DNA from: Lentisphaerota bacterium
GTDB taxonomy: Bacteria; Verrucomicrobiota; Kiritimatiellia; JAAZAB01
NCBI GenBank assembly: GCA_020201415.1
Contig: JAIVGW010000265.1
Coordinates: 1 to 8,478, forward strand
DNA length: 8,478 bases
Direction: 5' to 3'
The stretch's first letter is position 1; every line of letters starts with the position of its first letter. The notes under the pieces were generated by a model that was not told where the DNA came from, searched no databases, and saw only the letters and a list, made by a program, of their open reading frames with translations. The translations under genes and the position numbers were made by a program. This document shows positions 6,162 through 8,478 of the stretch, piece by piece.

Positions 6162-7730
6162 CTATTCCCTGATCCACCAGATACCGTCAGTCGGGTTGTA
6201 AATGACAGGAATGCATATACCGGCGCCATAAATATCCAGCGCCAGCCCCGTGTAATCCGGGCCGCCGAAGTCATATGTCACCGGCCGGTAACCCCTGTCC
6301 GACAGCCACACCCGCCAGCGGCCGGAAGCCGCATGATATGCCGCCGGATCGTCCTTGCCGTCGCCGTCGTAATCACCCGACACCGGCAGCCATCCGGCAC
6401 CACCCCAGCCTTCAACCGCTGTACGTTCATAACCGGCCCCCGACAGCCACACCTGCCAGACGCCAGCCGCCTCGCGATACACCGCCGGATCAGCCTGACC
6501 GGTGCCGTCATAGTCCGCCGGCACCGGCGCCCCCGGCTGCCAGCCCGTGCCCCCCCAGCCCGCAACCTGCGCGGGCGCATAACCGGAGCCCGATAGCCAC
6601 ACCATCCAGCGGCCTTCTGACTCAAGGTACACCGCCGGATCCGTCAGGCCGTCGCCATCGTAATCCGCCGCCACCGGTAGCCAGGCCGGACCGCCCCAGC
6701 CGCCGACCGATACTTCGGCGTAATCCGCCGAAGACATAAGCACCCGCCAGGTCCCGGTGGCCGCATCATAAACCGCCGGGTCAGCCAACCCATCGCCGTC
6801 AAAGTCGCCCTTTAGCGGCAAGTAACCCGGGCCTCCCAGACGGCAGGTAAGCGCTGCCCGCCCCAGTGCGGCGAAACTGTAGTCACTCACATCCACCGCG
6901 CTGCGCGACCGCACCCAGTAGTATCTCTGAGCCCCCAGCGTCGCCGATTCATCCACCCATTCCAACCCGGTCAACTGCGCCTTGGGCGTGGCATGGAACA
7001 CATCGTTCTCGGCATGCGTCCACACTTCGTAATAATCCGCGCCCTCCGCCGCCGGCCAGCTCACCCTTATCCCCACCGGCATATCACCCTGCGAGGCCGT
7101 CACGCCCGCCGGCGGACTCAGCTTGCGCCAACCGCTGCCGCTCCGGCTGTACCAGTACAAAACACCGCGCCGCGCCTTCACGCGATAATAATACCGCTGT
7201 CCCGGCACAGCAGTTATATCTTCATATTGTGTGCCGGCCAGCACCCTCAATAATTCTGGAGAGGCAAAGTCCTCAGTGGCGGACCGTTGCAGCTCATAAT
7301 CCGTCGCGCCTTCCAGTGCATCCCAGCTCACCCGCACCTGGTGCGTATGCAGGCCCCGCCCGGCGCGCAGATCAGGAATCGTCTCCGGCGCCAGCCAGCC
7401 CGTGACCGCCTGACTGAACTCGCCCGTGCTGGCCGGACTCACCGCCCGCACCCGGTAGGCATACCCCGCGCCGAACACCGGCGTCGTATCGTTGTAGGCC
7501 GTCCCCGTCGCCGTCGCCAGAAGTTGCCAGGAAGAAAAGGCGGAAGGCTGAAGGCTAAATGATGAATTTTCCGCATTTTCACGGGAGAAACCCGGTGCAA
7601 CATAGCGTTGCGGCGGCGCGGGTGATAAAACATTTAAACGCTGGAGCCGGGGTGCACCTGCCCTGAGCTTGGTCGAAGGACCCACCCCAGAATGCGCATC
7701 GCCTGAGACTGATGAGTCCCTACCCGTCAC
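6162..7730 (-). CDS. C-terminal part of exported FN3 / FG-GAP-repeat protein
   Basis: This part is open from about 7730 to TAG at 6164-6162 (522 codons if read from the GTG at 7730, which is probably not a real start). It continues the gene to its right after a one-base frameshift in a G run at 7736-7733 of the plus strand. The first 60 or so residues are low-complexity and repeat-derived. Then comes the second half of one FN3 domain (WQLLATATGTAY ... YAYRVRAVSP), two full FN3 domains (VRVSWDALEGATDYELQR ... YYYRVKA; IRVSWPAAEGADYYEVW ... YYWVRSRS), and five FG-GAP/VCBS-like repeats at the C-terminus. No LPXTG, PEP-CTERM or Por tail is visible; the protein ends at WWIRE. FN3 modules usually act as spacers or sugar-binding elements in secreted enzymes, so any catalytic or other main module should be upstream, outside the window. 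Confidence 0.75.
   Translation of the reverse strand: MTGRDSSVSGDAHSGVGPSTKLRAGAPRLQRLNVLSPAPPQRYVAPGFSRENAENSSFSLQPSAFSSWQLLATATGTAYNDTTPVFGAGYAYRVRAVSPASTGEFSQAVTGWLAPETIPDLRAGRGLHTHQVRVSWDALEGATDYELQRSATEDFASPELLRVLAGTQYEDITAVPGQRYYYRVKARRGVLYWYSRSGSGWRKLSPPAGVTASQGDMPVGIRVSWPAAEGADYYEVWTHAENDVFHATPKAQLTGLEWVDESATLGAQRYYWVRSRSAVDVSDYSFAALGRAALTCRLGGPGYLPLKGDFDGDGLADPAVYDAATGTWRVLMSSADYAEVSVGGWGGPAWLPVAADYDGDGLTDPAVYLESEGRWMVWLSGSGYAPAQVAGWGGTGWQPGAPVPADYDGTGQADPAVYREAAGVWQVWLSGAGYERTAVEGWGGAGWLPVSGDYDGDGKDDPAAYHAASGRWRVWLSDRGYRPVTYDFGGPDYTGLALDIYGAGICIPVIYNPTDGIWWIRE
6228..6806 (-). repeat. Five tandem FG-GAP/VCBS-like coding repeats, 138-150 base period
   Basis: The D-x-D anchor codons lie at 6806, 6665, 6515, 6374 and, in degenerate form, 6236 on the minus strand, giving periods of 141, 150, 141 and 138 bases (46-50 residues). 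The first four units contain DFDGDG, DYDGDG, DYDGTG and DYDGDG followed by x-x-DPA[VA]Y, a calcium-loop-like motif. Each has a W-x-V-x-[LM]-S core and a GWGG or FGGP turn. The fifth unit keeps only LDIYGAG and the terminal WWIRE. The layout suggests a propeller-like C-terminal module. Confidence 0.7.
7539..7566. repeat. Four degenerate tandem heptamers inside the FN3 gene
   Basis: Successive heptamers GGCGGAA, GGCTGAA, GGCTAAA and TGATGAA are visible on the plus strand. They are read in the minus-strand gene as SSFSLQPSAFSS, which is not FN3-like. Intergenic-type repeat DNA has therefore been taken into an open reading frame without creating a stop. Confidence 0.55.
7662..7679 (-). repeat. 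Interspersed repeat motif CCTTCGACCAAGCTCAGG inside the FN3 gene
   Basis: The minus strand reads GGTCCTTCGACCAAGCTC followed by AGGGCAGG. I recall a widespread bacterial interspersed motif of the form GTCCTTCGACNNNGCTCAGGAC; the copy here differs slightly, and only the outer bases pair. It is translated in frame as GPSTKLRAGA. No transposase is nearby. That it belongs to that repeat family is from memory. Confidence 0.5.
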
Positions 7731-8478
7731 GGCCCCGAAGCGCTCCTTCCCAGATCATTGGTGGCGCGCAGCCAGTAGTAGTACCGCACGCCCGGCGTCG
7801 CCTCCACATCATCATATTGCAGTCCCGTGGTCGTCCCCACCCGCAGACCCGGCCCGCCCGACTCGTTGCGCCATACCTCGTATCCCGTCGGCCAGCCCGC
7901 CGCAGCGGACCACTCCACCCGCACCTTACCTGCATCATTCCCGGTTGCCGTGATGCTCAGCGGCGGACTCAGCCGCCGCCAGCCCCCCTCCATTAAACTG
8001 TAGCTCCCGGCGTAACCATAGGCGTTCAGCGCCCGCACCCAGTAGTAATATTGACGTCCCGCCGCCGCCGACAGATCCTCATACGCCGTCGCCGGCGCCG
8101 GCACCGTTACCAACGGCGCCGCGCTGCCCAAGTCCGGCAGCACACCACGCCGCAGTTCATATGAGACCGCCCCGTCCATCGCCGGCCATTCCACCCACAC
8201 CATATTGGTGTATAGCCCGTCCGTCGCCCGCAACCAGAAGGGCGCCGACGGTTCGGTAACGTTGACCAAAACAGCCACGGTCTGTGTGGCAACATACCCC
8301 TGTTCGTCCTGAGCCGTGACCCTTAAACTTCCCTTGTGTGTGCCTGCCGCAAAACCGGCCGACCCGGCAATACCAACAGTTACCTCCGGGCGCATGCCCG
8401 GCCCCGAACTTGTCCCGGTTACAGGAGCAAAGCTCACCCAATCCGGCGCAGCAGTCACGTTGAAGTCCAGGACACCCG
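7727..8478 (-). CDS. BACON-like and FN3 part of the exported modular protein, 5' end off window
   Basis: The frame is open from the right edge to TGA at 7729-7727. Residues at the edge (VLDFNVTAAPDWVSFAPVTG ... GSLRVTAQDEQG) resemble a BACON-like or related immunoglobulin-like domain, which often accompanies carbohydrate-active proteins. Two FN3 domains follow: WVEWPAMDGAVSYELRR ... YYYWVRALNAYGYAGSYS and VRVEWSAAAGWPTGYEVWR ... YYYWLRATNDLGRSASG. The stop arises because the G run has four Gs; a fifth would give SGAVTGRD and join the downstream part, making one gene of at least 770 codons in this window. The true start, the signal peptide and any enzymatic domain lie beyond the right edge. 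Confidence 0.72.
   Translation of the reverse strand, partial: GVLDFNVTAAPDWVSFAPVTGTSSGPGMRPEVTVGIAGSAGFAAGTHKGSLRVTAQDEQGYVATQTVAVLVNVTEPSAPFWLRATDGLYTNMVWVEWPAMDGAVSYELRRGVLPDLGSAAPLVTVPAPATAYEDLSAAAGRQYYYWVRALNAYGYAGSYSLMEGGWRRLSPPLSITATGNDAGKVRVEWSAAAGWPTGYEVWRNESGGPGLRVGTTTGLQYDDVEATPGVRYYYWLRATNDLGRSASGP

Noticed and set aside
6228..6806. CRISPR-like regular spacing of similar sequences
   Set aside because: The 138-150 base periodicity comes from degenerate protein repeats in an open frame, with codon-level variation and no identical direct repeats separated by unique spacers.

Overview
The window is GC-rich and every gene I can support lies on the minus strand, so transcription runs from the right end towards the left. 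It looks like carbohydrate-degradation DNA from a PVC-group bacterium, most probably Kiritimatiellota or Lentisphaerae. The clues are a C-terminal array of D-x-D-G-D-G-x-x-D-P-A-V-Y repeats behind fibronectin type III domains, and a mix of exported sialidase-like, PcRGLX/YetA-like and GH67N-like proteins. The taxonomic assignment is recalled family knowledge and cannot be proved from the sequence alone.

In transcription order, positions 8478-6162 hold the 3' part of a large exported modular protein: a BACON-like domain, several FN3 domains, then five FG-GAP/VCBS-like repeats. It is split by a one-base frameshift near 7733. Just after the frameshift, half of one FN3 domain is replaced by low-complexity sequence carrying an interspersed repeat and degenerate heptamers. 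Positions 6130-5840 hold a short remnant that may derive from a parallel beta-helix protein. Positions 5805-4418 encode a leaderless, TIM-barrel-like glycoside-hydrolase-type protein, also split by a one-base frameshift near 5522. Positions 4326-3847 hold the C-terminal end of a LamG-like jellyroll domain with a foreign-looking N-terminus. Positions 3774-2596 encode an apparently complete exported BNR/Asp-box sialidase-like protein. Positions 2410-1964 encode only the signal peptide and N-terminal accessory domain of an alpha-glucuronidase-like protein, with a good promoter. Positions 1755-1 encode the first 585 residues of an exported PcRGLX/YetA-like protein that continues past the left edge.

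The likely theme is depolymerisation of an acidic, heteropolymeric glycan (rhamnogalacturonan-like, uronic acids, possibly sialic or related sugars) by several exported enzymes, with one probably cytoplasmic partner. Intact genes alternate with CAZyme fragments (5840-6130, 3847-4326, 1964-2410). Short 7-8 bp tandem repeats and small hairpins lie between or inside the genes. The locus therefore appears to have been repeatedly rearranged. I saw no tRNA, rRNA, CRISPR array, transposase or phage gene. I find no convincing new system; the most unusual feature is the coupling of gene fragments with short repeats.
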